Shown piece by piece: positions 34,208 to 43,718 of a stretch of 64,000 bases of DNA (positions are counted from its first letter, which is position 1; each line of letters starts with the position of its first letter). Where the stretch lies: contig CAKOQQ010000005.1 in assembly GCA_934101425.1 (NCBI GenBank), positions 70,222 to 134,221 of the forward strand, read 5' to 3'. The position numbers and the translations under genes are program-made. The stretch is from an uncultured Bacilli bacterium (GTDB taxonomy: Bacteria > Bacillota_I > Bacilli_A > RF39 > UBA660). Under the pieces are notes generated by a model. That model ran no database searches. It saw only the letters and a list, made by a program, of their open reading frames with translations, and had not been told where the DNA came from.

Positions 34208-34465
34208 TTATCTATTTATAAATCCATTACATTTTCCACAATCATTATTTATTATTTGATTTTCTTCAGAACAAGTATATTGTGGTGTATATGAATGATT
34301 ATAAATATGTTTATTTATAGTATGTGTATGTATTGGGCATACATGAGGAACTTCATGGTAGAATTCCTTTTCTACACAAGTTGTTATTACTGGTTCAACT
34401 ATAGGATTTTGTCCCATAAAATCTCTACCACAATCACAACGATTATATCCTTTTTTATTAAACAT
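34208..34465 (-). CDS. CotD-like spore coat protein
   Basis: An 85-residue protein rich in His, Cys and Asn. NPIVEPVITTCVEKEFYHEVPHVCP-IHTHTINKHIYNH follows the CotD pattern (PIV-P, then PH-x-HP-x-HTT-x-VN-x-H), a coat protein of Bacillus spores. GGGAGG precedes the ATG. Upstream, CATATTATA at about 34486-34494 resembles a sigma-E/K -10 box but lacks a well-spaced -35. Family call is fairly good; it fits the sporulation genes elsewhere. Confidence 0.72.
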   Translation of the reverse strand: MFNKKGYNRCDCGRDFMGQNPIVEPVITTCVEKEFYHEVPHVCPIHTHTINKHIYNHSYTPQYTCSEENQIINNDCGKCNGFINR

Positions 34466-34535
34466 AAATACCTCCCTTATCTACTCTATAATATGAAGTA
34501 GATAAAATGTTGAATAAACAAAATAACTAATAAAA

Positions 34536-34560
34536 AAGAAAATCTAATGATTTTCTTATT
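34536..34560 (-). terminator. terminator of the decayed pilin gene
   Basis: AAGAAAAT/ATTTTCTT stem with T run on the minus strand, right after the pseudogene's stop. Confidence 0.7.
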
Positions 34561-34820
34561 CAAATATTTTTTTACTTATTTCTATTACTGGACGAATACC
34601 ATCATTAGGTGAATTATTTTCCACAGTTCCGTGGTATCCTACATTCCATACTTTACTATAATATTCATTTTCATATATAGTTCCAGTCATATAAGTTGAT
34701 ACAGAAATGTCTGAATTTACACAACCGAAGTCATCGCATCTTCAGTGTTATCGAATATCCGCCAATAACTAAATACTTCACTTTTTGATACTACAGTAAC
34801 CACTTATATACATTTTTAAG
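34556..34820 (-). pseudogene. remnant of a pilin/lectin-like protein gene
   Basis: The minus strand still encodes pieces of a protein like the pilin at 4.9-6.0 kb. MYISGYC (start of the remnant near 34813) matches the pilin's middle motif and is followed at once by stops. Then, in another frame, WRIFDNTED matches AWLFDNTNS. After a frameshift, CDDFGCVNS, VWNVGYHG and GIRPVIEISKKIFE match CTTYGCNVA, AWRVNCTGH and GVRPVITISKNILK. The signal peptide and most of the middle are gone. Codons in the tail are ordinary and AT-rich, unlike the intact gene's tail. It fills the gap between the cotD-like gene and ffh. Confidence 0.8.
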
Positions 34821-34827
34821 TTAACTT

Positions 34828-36129
34828 CTAAAATGGCATTTTACCATTTTTCATACTTTTCATCATAACTTTCATTTGATCGAATTGTTTAAGTAATCTA
34901 TTTACTTCTTCTACACTTCTTCCTGATCCTTTAGCAATTCTTTTCTTTCTTTCTGCTTTAAGTATTTCAGGATGTTTTCTTTCATATGGTGTCATGGAAA
35001 GGATTATTGCTTCTATATGGGATAAATCTTTAGGATCAATTTTAACATTATTAAGCCCCATTTTACTAGCTCCTGGAATCATTTTAATTAAGTTTTCAAG
35101 TGGTCCTAATTTTCTTATTTGTTTTAGAGAACTTAAAAAATCTTCTAAATCAAATTTACCTTTTTGAATATTTTTGGCTGTTTTCATAGCTTCATCTTGA
35201 TCTATAACAGATTCTGCTCTTTCTATCATAGTCATAATGTCACCCATACCTAAAATACGAGTTGCCATTCTTTCTGGATAGAATTCTTCTAATCCATCCA
35301 TTTTTTCACTAATACCGATAAACTTAATTGGGATATTTGTTAAATGTCTAATAGATAGTGCTGCACCACCTCTAGTATCACCATCTAATTTTGTTAATAC
35401 AGCTCCTGTAAGAGGTAATTTAGAATTAAAACCTTGAATAACATTAATAGCGTCTTGACCTGTCATACTATCTACTACAAGTAATATTTCATTTGGTTTA
35501 ATAATATCATTTATACTATTTAATTCATTCATTAATTCTTCATCAATATGAAGTCTACCTGCAGTATCTATTAAAACATAATCAAATTTATTTTCTTTAG
35601 CGTATTTTATAGCATTTAAAGATATTTCTCTAGGATCAGCTTTACCTTCTTCATAAACTTCTATATTAAGTTCTTTACCAATTTGTTTTAATTGGTCTAT
35701 AGCTGCTGGTCTATATACATCACAAGCTACTAATAGAGGCTTCTTATGATATTTTTTTCTTAGTAATAATGCAAGTTTACCAATAGTAGTAGTTTTACCA
35801 CTACCTTGAAGACCTATCATCATAAGAATACTAGGATTTCCACTAGTATATAAGTCTTTCTTTTCACTACCTAATAATTCTACTAATTCATCTTTTAATA
35901 TTTTTACAAATAATTCACTAGGCTTTAAACTCTTTTGAACTTCTTCACCTAAGGCTTTTTCTTTAACATTGTTTACAAATTCTTTTACTACAGTATAGTT
36001 TACATCAGCTTCTAATAAAGCTAATCTAATTTCTCTTATTACATCACTAATATTATCTTCAGTAATTTTACCATACCCTTTAATTTTATTTATGGCATTT
36101 TGTAATCTATCGCCTAAACTTTCAAACAT
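34828..36129 (-). CDS. ffh: signal recognition particle GTPase
   Basis: A 433-residue SRP54 protein that binds 4.5S/6S RNA and signal sequences. G1 GLQGSGKTT near residue 108, DTAGRLHIDEE, TKLDGDTRGGAALS, and an M domain with a Met-rich end (QMKVMMKSMKNGKMPF). Normal size. Downstream of the HerA-like ATPase gene, from which a terminator separates it. Confidence 0.96.
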   Translation of the reverse strand: MFESLGDRLQNAINKIKGYGKITEDNISDVIREIRLALLEADVNYTVVKEFVNNVKEKALGEEVQKSLKPSELFVKILKDELVELLGSEKKDLYTSGNPSILMMIGLQGSGKTTTIGKLALLLRKKYHKKPLLVACDVYRPAAIDQLKQIGKELNIEVYEEGKADPREISLNAIKYAKENKFDYVLIDTAGRLHIDEELMNELNSINDIIKPNEILLVVDSMTGQDAINVIQGFNSKLPLTGAVLTKLDGDTRGGAALSIRHLTNIPIKFIGISEKMDGLEEFYPERMATRILGMGDIMTMIERAESVIDQDEAMKTAKNIQKGKFDLEDFLSSLKQIRKLGPLENLIKMIPGASKMGLNNVKIDPKDLSHIEAIILSMTPYERKHPEILKAERKKRIAKGSGRSVEEVNRLLKQFDQMKVMMKSMKNGKMPF

Positions 36130-36162
36130 ATAATCACCTATTTAATTATACCATATAATAAC

Positions 36163-36189
36163 AAAAAAGAAACTAATTATTAGTTTCTT
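36163..36189 (-). terminator. terminator between HerA-like gene and ffh
   Basis: AAGAAACTAA/TTAGTTTCTT stem with a three-base loop and T run on the minus strand; the HerA-like stop codon is within the stem. Confidence 0.75.
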
Positions 36190-37940
36190 ACTTGCCATCT
36201 ATCTACAACATCACAGTTACCACTTTGTGGTTCTGGTGAAGGCATATCTAATTTTATAATCATTGGTACTTTAAATGAACGACCAAATGCTACACAAGTA
36301 CCAGGTTGTAAGCTTTTTTGTTTTTCAATAATATCAGCACTGATATTTGGTAACATTTTACTTATATATTCAATATCCCTTGGATGTGTCATCTTAAATA
36401 TTAAGAAATTACTACATTGAGATAATACTGTTTCAGATAATTCTACTGGTCTTTGACTTATTAAATCTAAGATAATACCATATTTTCTTCCTTCCTTAGC
36501 GATACGTTCAAATATGTTATATCCAAGTAAAAATCTATCTGTATCTGCTTGTACATATCTATGTGATTCTTCAAGTACTATATGAAATGGTATAGATGCT
36601 CTATTTTCTAATTTTTTAGCGAAAACAAATAATAATCTTGAAAATACTTTTGTAAGTACCTTAGCGAATGAATCATCTACTTCATCTAAGTTAAAATTAA
36701 TAATTTGAGCTTTACCAGTTTCAGTTGCTACTAATGATGCAACATAGTTTTCTAAAGTTACATATTCTGGATATCTAAAGAAACGATTATAATCACCATT
36801 AACTAAACTATGCATTCTAACTTTTAATAGTATTGCATCATCATATAATGATTCATTTCTAAGCATACCTTCTGATATTAAAGTGAAGTTAAGAGCATTT
36901 TCTAAGTCTTCTAAAGTATAATATCCTGGTAACTTATTTTCTAATTTATCATATTCATCATCAATAAAACCTGTTACATATTCAGTTAATAAATTTAATT
37001 CTGGAAAATTACCTTTAGTATCTATCATGAAACAATTTCTAAAACTTCTAGTATATCCTACACCTTGTACTTGTGTTTCTAATGAAAATTCTTTTGTATT
37101 ACAAGTAGCAATTAAATCAAATACATCATTTCTTTTACTAGCTGCAGTTTGATTAGTATATAAAATATCCATTATTGCTTTAGCTATTAAGTGATTCTTA
37201 TATCTTTTTGCTTGTTCTTGATCACCAGAAAATACATTTACTATTTGTAACATTCTTTCAATTATTTGAAGTTGTGAGTGCTTTGTAGCATCTAATATAA
37301 GAGCAAAATCATCCATATTTAAAAGCCATAAAGGTATTCTTATTTGTTTATTTGCTTCTAAATTACTATTTGTTCCAAAAAATTTAAAATTATAATTTGG
37401 ATTTAATTTATTTAAATCTTTAAATGCACTATGGTATTCACCATAAGAATCAAAAAATAAGAAATTAGCGTTATATGGTATAAAATTAGGATTACTAAAT
37501 AAGTTTTGCATTATTCTAGCTACACCACATGATTTACCACTACCTGTATTACCAAATATTGCCATATGATTACTAAATAAATCATTAGTACTTACACATA
37601 TTGGATATCCATTATATAATACACTTTTTCCAATAAATAAATTTCCTTCTTTCTTATCAGCACCTATAATAATAGCTAATTCTTCTTTATTTATAAGTCT
37701 AAGTCTTGATGATAGTGTTGGTTTTCTTAAAATACCACTATTAAATTTATTACCATCAAATTCCCCTAGAAAATTTACTTTTATTTTTTCTCCGTCTATG
37801 TCACTAATTTCTCCAAGTATTCTACTATTACCATCTTCAAATACAACATGAACATTCATTAGGTTTGCTGCTATTTTACTATTTGGTAATAATTTAACAT
37901 GTGCCATAGTATCACTAATATAAATTATATTTCCAAACAT
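36180..37940 (-). CDS. HerA-like ATPase (DUF87 family)
   Basis: A 586-residue ATPase. An N-terminal HAS-barrel-like beta domain (residues 1-100) precedes Walker A in IFGNTGSGKSCGVARIM near 125; Walker B is in FHIVLEESHRYV near 440, followed by GRKYGIILDLISQRP with the sensor Gln-Arg-Pro. The architecture is that of HerA translocases, hexameric DNA motors related to FtsK. No NurA nuclease gene is adjacent. It sits between ylxM and ffh, an unusual insertion in the SRP gene block. Function here is unknown. Confidence 0.85.
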   Translation of the reverse strand: MFGNIIYISDTMAHVKLLPNSKIAANLMNVHVVFEDGNSRILGEISDIDGEKIKVNFLGEFDGNKFNSGILRKPTLSSRLRLINKEELAIIIGADKKEGNLFIGKSVLYNGYPICVSTNDLFSNHMAIFGNTGSGKSCGVARIMQNLFSNPNFIPYNANFLFFDSYGEYHSAFKDLNKLNPNYNFKFFGTNSNLEANKQIRIPLWLLNMDDFALILDATKHSQLQIIERMLQIVNVFSGDQEQAKRYKNHLIAKAIMDILYTNQTAASKRNDVFDLIATCNTKEFSLETQVQGVGYTRSFRNCFMIDTKGNFPELNLLTEYVTGFIDDEYDKLENKLPGYYTLEDLENALNFTLISEGMLRNESLYDDAILLKVRMHSLVNGDYNRFFRYPEYVTLENYVASLVATETGKAQIINFNLDEVDDSFAKVLTKVFSRLLFVFAKKLENRASIPFHIVLEESHRYVQADTDRFLLGYNIFERIAKEGRKYGIILDLISQRPVELSETVLSQCSNFLIFKMTHPRDIEYISKMLPNISADIIEKQKSLQPGTCVAFGRSFKVPMIIKLDMPSPEPQSGNCDVVDRWQVRN

Positions 37941-37950
37941 ATTTTTCTCC

Positions 37951-38235
37951 CTATAATAATTCTTTTATTTTTTCTTTTATTTTTTCATCTTTTATTAAAT
38001 CTAATATTTTTTCTTTTTTTTCATATAATTTTAATTTAGATTCATATTCTTTTAATTTATTTTCTGCTTCTTTTAATTGTTTATGTATAGCGTTTCTACT
38101 AACAGAATTATTATCTGCAATTTCACTTAATGTCAAATTATCAAAATAATAATCTAAAAAATATTCTTTTTGTTTATCTGTAAGTAGCTCACCATAGCAG
38201 TCATATAAGTTAGTTATATAAATATTTTCTTCCAT
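37951..38235 (-). CDS. ylxM: YlxM family DNA-binding protein
   Basis: A 94-residue helix-turn-helix protein of the YlxM/UPF0122 family. YDCYGELLTDKQKEYFLDYY and LSEIADNNSVSRNAIHKQL are typical; the C-terminus is a Lys/Glu coiled coil. It normally accompanies ffh and ftsY and has been linked to the SRP pathway in streptococci. Here it lies between ftsY and the HerA-like gene. Confidence 0.92.
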   Translation of the reverse strand: MEENIYITNLYDCYGELLTDKQKEYFLDYYFDNLTLSEIADNNSVSRNAIHKQLKEAENKLKEYESKLKLYEKKEKILDLIKDEKIKEKIKELL

Positions 38236-38501
38236 TAAAATATACCTATAATAGCTGTTATTAAGAAATATAAACCTATAATTATATATATTAAAGTAAA
38301 AGCTTTTCTTTTATATACTTTATAGTTGTTATATCCCATTACCATAAATACAAGTCCTAATATAACATTAATTACATTAGCAATAATATTACTTTTTACA
38401 AATAACCAAATTATACAAAATATAAGCAGTAATATAGATAAAAAGAATTGCATAAATAAACCTAAATCAGTTACTTTTCTATTTAAAACTTCCTTATTCA
38501 T
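38235..38501 (-). CDS. small membrane protein of unknown function
   Basis: An 88-residue protein with three hydrophobic segments (about 16-34, 38-55, 62-85) separated by short basic loops. I do not recognise it. ATG at 38501 has GGTGAT upstream and overlaps the end of ftsY; its stop overlaps the ylxM start by one base, so it is locked into the ftsY-ylxM operon. Confidence 0.6.
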   Translation of the reverse strand: MNKEVLNRKVTDLGLFMQFFLSILLLIFCIIWLFVKSNIIANVINVILGLVFMVMGYNNYKVYKRKAFTLIYIIIGLYFLITAIIGIF

Positions 38502-39480
38502 TTTTATCACCCACCAAATCTTTAAATAAGCCATATATATAAGCTTCTATATCAAAGACTTTTAAGTCTTCACATTTTTCACCTAAACCTATATATTTAA
38601 CAGGTATACCTACTTCTTCTTTTATAGCTAAGACAATACCTCCTTTAGCTGTACCATCTAATTTAGTAAGTACAATACCTGTAATATTAGTTATTTCTTT
38701 AAAACTTTTGGCTTGACTAATACCATTTTGACCAGTAGTAGCATCTAATACTAAAAGAGTTTCATGAGGAGCTCCCTCTATTAAATTACCTATTACTCTA
38801 TTCATTTTTTCAAGCTCATTCATTAAGTTTACTTTATTTTGAAGTCTACCTGCAGTATCAACTAATACTACATCATAATTTTCTTCTTTAGCTTTTGTTA
38901 TACCTTCATATATTACACTAGATGCATCTTTTGAATCACTAGATATAACATCCGCACCTACTTTTTCTCCCCATTCTTTTATTTGTTCAATAGCTCCTGC
39001 TCTAAAAGTATCACCAGCTACTAACATAACTTTTTTTCCTTCATTTTTTAGTTTATAAGCTAGTTTACCAATAGTAGTAGTTTTACCAACTCCATTTACT
39101 CCTACAAATAAAATAACAGTAGGTCCTTCTTTACTATAATTTATTTTATTTACAATTACTTCATTATTGATATAAATAATAAACATTTCATCAACTATTA
39201 TTTCTTTTAAATCTTCAGAATCAATTATATTTTCATGTTTAACTCTATATTTTAATTTATCAATAAACTTCATAACAGTATTAACACCAATATCTGCCAT
39301 GATAAGTATTTCTTCTAATTCATCAAAATATTCATTATTTATTTTTTTATATTTTTTATTTAATAAATTTAATTTAGAAGTTACTTCAGCTCTTGTTTTA
39401 GTTAAGCCTTCATCATATAACTTAATATCTTCATTATCTTTTTTACTAAATATTTTTTTAAATCCATCAAATAATCCCAT
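38494..39480 (-). CDS. ftsY: signal recognition particle receptor FtsY
   Basis: A 328-residue SRP-receptor GTPase. Short acidic/basic A region, N domain with TRAEVTSKL, G1 GVNGVGKTTTIGKLA near residue 128, DTFRAGAIEQ, DTAGRLQNKVNLM, TKLDGTAKGG and the closing GLGEKCEDLKVFD. It docks ribosome-SRP complexes to the membrane. Heads an ftsY-ylxM-herA-like block. Confidence 0.97.
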   Translation of the reverse strand: MGLFDGFKKIFSKKDNEDIKLYDEGLTKTRAEVTSKLNLLNKKYKKINNEYFDELEEILIMADIGVNTVMKFIDKLKYRVKHENIIDSEDLKEIIVDEMFIIYINNEVIVNKINYSKEGPTVILFVGVNGVGKTTTIGKLAYKLKNEGKKVMLVAGDTFRAGAIEQIKEWGEKVGADVISSDSKDASSVIYEGITKAKEENYDVVLVDTAGRLQNKVNLMNELEKMNRVIGNLIEGAPHETLLVLDATTGQNGISQAKSFKEITNITGIVLTKLDGTAKGGIVLAIKEEVGIPVKYIGLGEKCEDLKVFDIEAYIYGLFKDLVGDKNE

Positions 39481-39511
39481 ATGTCACCTACATTCTACTT
39501 AATTATACCAT

Positions 39512-39540
39512 AAATAAAACATCTATTAAAGATGTTTTAT
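39512..39540 (-). terminator. terminator of the 39.5-40.1 kb gene
   Basis: AAAACATCT/AGATGTTTT stem with a five-base loop and T tract on the minus strand, at the stop of the gene. Confidence 0.7.
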
Positions 39541-40133
39541 TTTTCTTTTCTATATATTTTTGGATATCTTAAACATTTTGTAGCAGCCAAACTAACAGTA
39601 GATGCATTTATACTATCAATATTATTTATAGTAATAGAGCTTGGAAGTTCAGTATTACCTAATTCTCTTTCAGCATCTGCTATAGCTTTATAACTACTAT
39701 CTATAGCTTCTTTATTATCTAAATAAGTTTTTACTTTTCTTAAATAAGTAAGTTCACGTTTATTTGCACCTTTTTTTATTAATTCTACTGTCGTAATAGA
39801 TGCTAATGCTACTGCTGCACCAACTAAATAATAATTAGGATCATTAGTAAGTACAAGTCCTGAACATCCTAAGAAAGCTAATGATCCAACACCTGATACT
39901 ACACTTTTTACTAAATGACCAGTTTCACTAAATGTAACATTTTCTTCTTTCTTTAAATATCTTTCTGCTTGTTCTAACATTACATTTACAATTCTGCTTT
40001 CTATTTCTTTACTGTATGGAAAATAATCAGTTGTACCATCTAAATATTTTACCATAATACTTTTTTTATCATCACTAATAGTATATTTTTTAATTACCCT
40101 TTCATTTGGCATTCCTTTTATTTCATATTTCAT
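39537..40133 (-). CDS. uncharacterised protein with a central membrane hairpin
   Basis: I do not recognise this 198-residue protein. A beta-rich N-terminus (KKYTISDDKKSIMVKYLDGTTDYFPYS) is followed by a helix, two hydrophobic Gly/Ala-rich segments (about 78-100 and 106-125) and a helical C-terminus. ATG at 40133 has AGGAGG upstream and is firmly preferred over 40166. It is divergent from the RNase J gene and monocistronic. Confidence 0.65.
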   Translation of the reverse strand: MKYEIKGMPNERVIKKYTISDDKKSIMVKYLDGTTDYFPYSKEIESRIVNVMLEQAERYLKKEENVTFSETGHLVKSVVSGVGSLAFLGCSGLVLTNDPNYYLVGAAVALASITTVELIKKGANKRELTYLRKVKTYLDNKEAIDSSYKAIADAERELGNTELPSSITINNIDSINASTVSLAATKCLRYPKIYRKEK

Positions 40134-40188
40134 AAAACCCCTCCTAGGCCTATTATTATATATCATTTTTTCATAAAGTCAATAACAC

Positions 40189-40217
40189 TAGACAAATAAA
40201 GAAAAAAAAGGTATAAT
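40189..40217 (+). promoter_or_regulatory. sigma-A promoter of the RNase J gene
   Basis: TAGACA, 17 bases, TATAAT (40212-40217), followed 29 bases later by AAAGGAG and the ATG. Confidence 0.8.
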
Positions 40218-40256
40218 TAGTTAGTTCTGTTTTAATCTTAAAAGAAAGGAGAAATT

Positions 40257-41933
40257 ATGAAATTAACGAACAATCAAGATACAAAAATATTTGCATTAGG
40301 TGGTCTTGGTGAAGTAGGTAAAAATATGTATGTGGTAATGTGCCACAATGAAATAATAATTATCGATGCGGGTGTAACTTTCCCTGCTGGGGAACTAATG
40401 GGAATTGATTATGTAATTCCTGATGTTACTTTTTTAAAAAAGAATGAAAAGAAAATTAAAGGTTTATTTATAACACATGGACATGAAGATCATATAGGAG
40501 GTATACCATTTATTTTACAAATGGTAAATATACCATGTATATACGCTCCTAATCAAGCTACGGGACTTATAAAAAGAAAATTAAGTGAAAGAAATATACC
40601 ATTTAAAAATATTGTTACTTATACGGAAAAAGATGTATTTAAATTCAAGAGTATGAAAGTAGAATTTTTTAGAACTACTCACTCTATACCAGATTCACAT
40701 GGTATATATATTACTACTCCAAATGGTACAATAGCTTCTACTGGTGACTTTAAATTCGATTTAACACCAATAGGTCCAATTGCTAACTTCTATAAAATGG
40801 CTGAATTAGGGCATAAGGGTGTAACTCTTTTATTAAGTGATAGTACAAATGCTCTTAATGAGGGATATTCTGCAAGTGAATCAAAAGTTGATGAAGCTTT
40901 AGGTGATATATTTTTAAGACATAAAGGTAGAATTATAATTGCTACTTTTGCATCAAATATATATAGACTTAAACATATAGTTGATACATGTAAAAGAAAT
41001 AATCGTAAAATTGCTACATTTGGTAGAAGTATGGAACAAAATATTGAAATATCTATTGAAGGTGGATATATAAAAAATAAAGATGTATTTATAAGTGCTG
41101 AAGAAGCTAATAAGTTAAAACCTGAAGAAGTATGTATTTTATGTACTGGTAGTCAAGGTGAACCTTTAGCTGCACTATCTAGAATAGCAAATGGAACACA
41201 TAAACAAATTAAATTATTAAATGACGACATTGTAGTATTTTCTTCATCAGCTATTCCTGGTAATGCACTTAGTATTTCTAGAACAATAAATAAATTATAT
41301 TTAAAAGGTGTAAAAGTTTATACTAATACATCATTAAGTGATATTCATACAAGCGGACATGGTAATCAAGATGAATTAAAATTGATGTTAAGATTAATGG
41401 AACCAAAATACTTTATGCCTATGCATGGTGAATATAGAATGCTTAAATGTCATGCTGATTTAGCAGTTGAATGTGGTATTCCACGTGAAAATACTTTTAT
41501 TATGGGTAATGGTGATGTATTATCTATGTATAAAGGTAAAATTACTAAAGATAAACAAATTCAAGCTGGAGACACTTATGTTGATGGAAATAGAATTGGT
41601 GAAGTAAGTAGTATAGTAATGTGGGAAAGAAAAATAATGGCTAATGATGGTGTACTTATAGTAATTGCTAATATCGATACAACTACAAATAAACTAATAG
41701 GATTACCAAATATAACTACTAGAGGATTTGTTCTTGTAAATGATAATTTAGAATTGTTAAAACAACTAGAAGTTAGAAGTAAAATTGCAATCGATAAAAA
41801 ACTTACTAAACCAATTAATTATGCTGATATAAAATCAGAAATAATTAATGAATTAGGACCATATATTTATGATTTAACAGGTAGAAAACCAATAATATTA
41901 CCTGTACTAATGAGTATAAAAAAAGATGCTTAA
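40257..41933 (+). CDS. rnj: ribonuclease J
   Basis: A 558-residue metallo-beta-lactamase/beta-CASP nuclease with 5'-exonuclease and endonuclease activity in mRNA decay. Zinc motif HGHEDHIGG near residue 76, ASTGDFKFD, and the beta-CASP motifs GSQGEP and HTSGHGNQDELK with MPMHGEYR. Normal length. One of the few plus-strand genes, with its own promoter. J1 or J2 cannot be decided. Confidence 0.95.
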   Translation: MKLTNNQDTKIFALGGLGEVGKNMYVVMCHNEIIIIDAGVTFPAGELMGIDYVIPDVTFLKKNEKKIKGLFITHGHEDHIGGIPFILQMVNIPCIYAPNQATGLIKRKLSERNIPFKNIVTYTEKDVFKFKSMKVEFFRTTHSIPDSHGIYITTPNGTIASTGDFKFDLTPIGPIANFYKMAELGHKGVTLLLSDSTNALNEGYSASESKVDEALGDIFLRHKGRIIIATFASNIYRLKHIVDTCKRNNRKIATFGRSMEQNIEISIEGGYIKNKDVFISAEEANKLKPEEVCILCTGSQGEPLAALSRIANGTHKQIKLLNDDIVVFSSSAIPGNALSISRTINKLYLKGVKVYTNTSLSDIHTSGHGNQDELKLMLRLMEPKYFMPMHGEYRMLKCHADLAVECGIPRENTFIMGNGDVLSMYKGKITKDKQIQAGDTYVDGNRIGEVSSIVMWERKIMANDGVLIVIANIDTTTNKLIGLPNITTRGFVLVNDNLELLKQLEVRSKIAIDKKLTKPINYADIKSEIINELGPYIYDLTGRKPIILPVLMSIKKDA

Positions 41934-41946
41934 TTGCATCTTTTTT
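41917..41946. terminator. bidirectional terminator between RNase J gene and miaA
   Basis: AAAAAGATGC/GCATCTTTTT stem overlapping the stop codons of both convergent genes. Confidence 0.85.
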
Positions 41947-42790
41947 CTATATAATCATATACATCCTTAGGATTAGTAAACCAAGTAATATTCATTTGGT
42001 TATTAAACCAAGTATATTGTCTTTTAGCATATCTTCTACTTCTTTGTTTAATTAGTTCAATTGCTTCATTAAGTGAAATAGCAGAATCAAAGAATAAAAA
42101 TAATTCTTTATATCCAATAGGTGTTAATACTGCTTTAGTTCTAATATTAGAATCATATATTCTTTTAGCCTCTTCTACCAATCCATTTTTAATCATTATA
42201 TCTACTCTTTTATTTATCCTATCATAAAGGATATCTCTATCAATAGTAAGACCTATAAAAATAGCATCATAAAGTAATTTATCTGTTTTATTAGTTTCTG
42301 TAGTATGATTATTTTTTATATAGTCTAATCTTCTTTCTACTCTTTTTCTATTATTTATATGAATAGTAGTATCAGGGTCTAGCTTAAGTAACATATTATA
42401 TAATTCTTCCTTAGTATATTTACTATAATCACCTTTAGTAGTTTCTAAATTAAATTTATAATCATAAAGTGCGGCTTTAATATATAATCCTGTACCACCT
42501 ACTAAAATAGGTGTTTTACCTCTTTTTAATATATCATCTATACATTTTCGTGCATCTTTTTGATAATCATATACAGTATAATTTTCATCTATATTTTTTA
42601 TATCAATTAAATAATGTGGTATACCTTCTTTTTCTTTTTCAGTTATTTTAGCGGTTGCAATATCTAAAGTCTTGTATACTTGTGTAGAATCAGCATTTAT
42701 AATTTCACCATCATATTTTTTAGCTAACTCAATACTTAAACTTGTTTTACCTACAGCAGTAGGTCCTGTTATAACTATTACTTTATTCAT
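41930..42790 (-). CDS. miaA: tRNA dimethylallyltransferase
   Basis: A 286-residue enzyme that prenylates A37 of tRNAs reading U-starting codons. P-loop ITGPTAVGKTSLS near the N-terminus, NADSTQVYKTLDIATAK, HYLIDI, GGTGLYIKA and the closing RQYTWFNNQ region. Overlaps the metallopeptidase-like gene by eight bases. Confidence 0.96.
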   Translation of the reverse strand: MNKVIVITGPTAVGKTSLSIELAKKYDGEIINADSTQVYKTLDIATAKITEKEKEGIPHYLIDIKNIDENYTVYDYQKDARKCIDDILKRGKTPILVGGTGLYIKAALYDYKFNLETTKGDYSKYTKEELYNMLLKLDPDTTIHINNRKRVERRLDYIKNNHTTETNKTDKLLYDAIFIGLTIDRDILYDRINKRVDIMIKNGLVEEAKRIYDSNIRTKAVLTPIGYKELFLFFDSAISLNEAIELIKQRSRRYAKRQYTWFNNQMNITWFTNPKDVYDYIEKRCN

Positions 42791-43718
42791 ATTTTATAAC
42801 CGCCCTTTCATATGTTTTCTTTAATACTTTTTTAGATGCAATATCTAAATCATATCCATCACTATTTGTAGTATGAATACCTATACTACTTAATATATCA
42901 TCAAAACTAACATCATTTATTACTCTATTGATATCCCTTAGATAATTAGCTCCATCACCACTATCATGCATATATGATGCAAATAAAAATCCCATAAGAT
43001 GTCTTTGGTCGTTATCAAATGGTAATTCATCTAACTTACTATAATAATTTAAATACATATTTATAAATGGTTTTAATGAATCAGTAACACCTATTTCTTT
43101 TATATTACTTTTATTTACTTCACCATACTTTAAAAATAGTTTAATAAGTTCTATTTGAATATGTAATGATACTGCCTTATTTAAAATAGCATATAATAAA
43201 TCTTTACCATTTTTTAAATATTCTTTTGGTTTAGTACTACTATAATAGTCTTCAAATAACATCTCACCTAATATACTAATTGCTTCTGTAAATAAAAATC
43301 TTGATTCTGTTAATTCTAAACTAACATTACTATCATGTAGTACTTCATGAACAATAGTATAACTATCTTCTATAGTCTCATTATATGGTAAAAATATGTG
43401 ATGAATTCCAGATTCAGTTAATGTTGATGATGCTATATAATTATTTCTTCCGGTAACTTTTACTAGTTCTAATTCTTCACTTTTAAGTAATTTAAGTAAT
43501 AAATCACCATAACTAGGATCTAAACTACTTAAAAACTTCTTAGAACTTATAAGCGAATCAGATAATCTATATACACTTCTATAGGTTTGTCTAGTTGCTT
43601 TAGATTTTGTATTTATAACAATATCTACTAATGAAGATATAAAGTTAAAATCACTTTCATCTGGATTTAATTCTATAATATATTCTTTTATTAGTTTATT
43701 TATTTTTGTTAAAGTCAT
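42783..43718 (-). CDS. putative zinc metallopeptidase-like protein
   Basis: A 311-residue soluble protein I do not recognise by name. It holds an HExxH motif, HEVLH at residues 124-128, followed 18-30 residues later by TEAISILGEMLFEDYY, which offers Glu as a possible third zinc ligand as in gluzincins. The rest is mostly helical, without a signal peptide. It sits between queA and miaA with overlaps on both sides, so it is expressed with tRNA modification genes. Activity is inferred from the motif alone. Confidence 0.6.
   Translation of the reverse strand: MTLTKINKLIKEYIIELNPDESDFNFISSLVDIVINTKSKATRQTYRSVYRLSDSLISSKKFLSSLDPSYGDLLLKLLKSEELELVKVTGRNNYIASSTLTESGIHHIFLPYNETIEDSYTIVHEVLHDSNVSLELTESRFLFTEAISILGEMLFEDYYSSTKPKEYLKNGKDLLYAILNKAVSLHIQIELIKLFLKYGEVNKSNIKEIGVTDSLKPFINMYLNYYSKLDELPFDNDQRHLMGFLFASYMHDSGDGANYLRDINRVINDVSFDDILSSIGIHTTNSDGYDLDIASKKVLKKTYERAVIKYE

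Noticed and set aside
34556..34820. The pilin remnant as a DGR template repeat
   Set aside because: Its GIRPVIEIS end resembles a variable-region border, but the codons before it are not AAC-rich and the nucleotides do not match 4957-5087.
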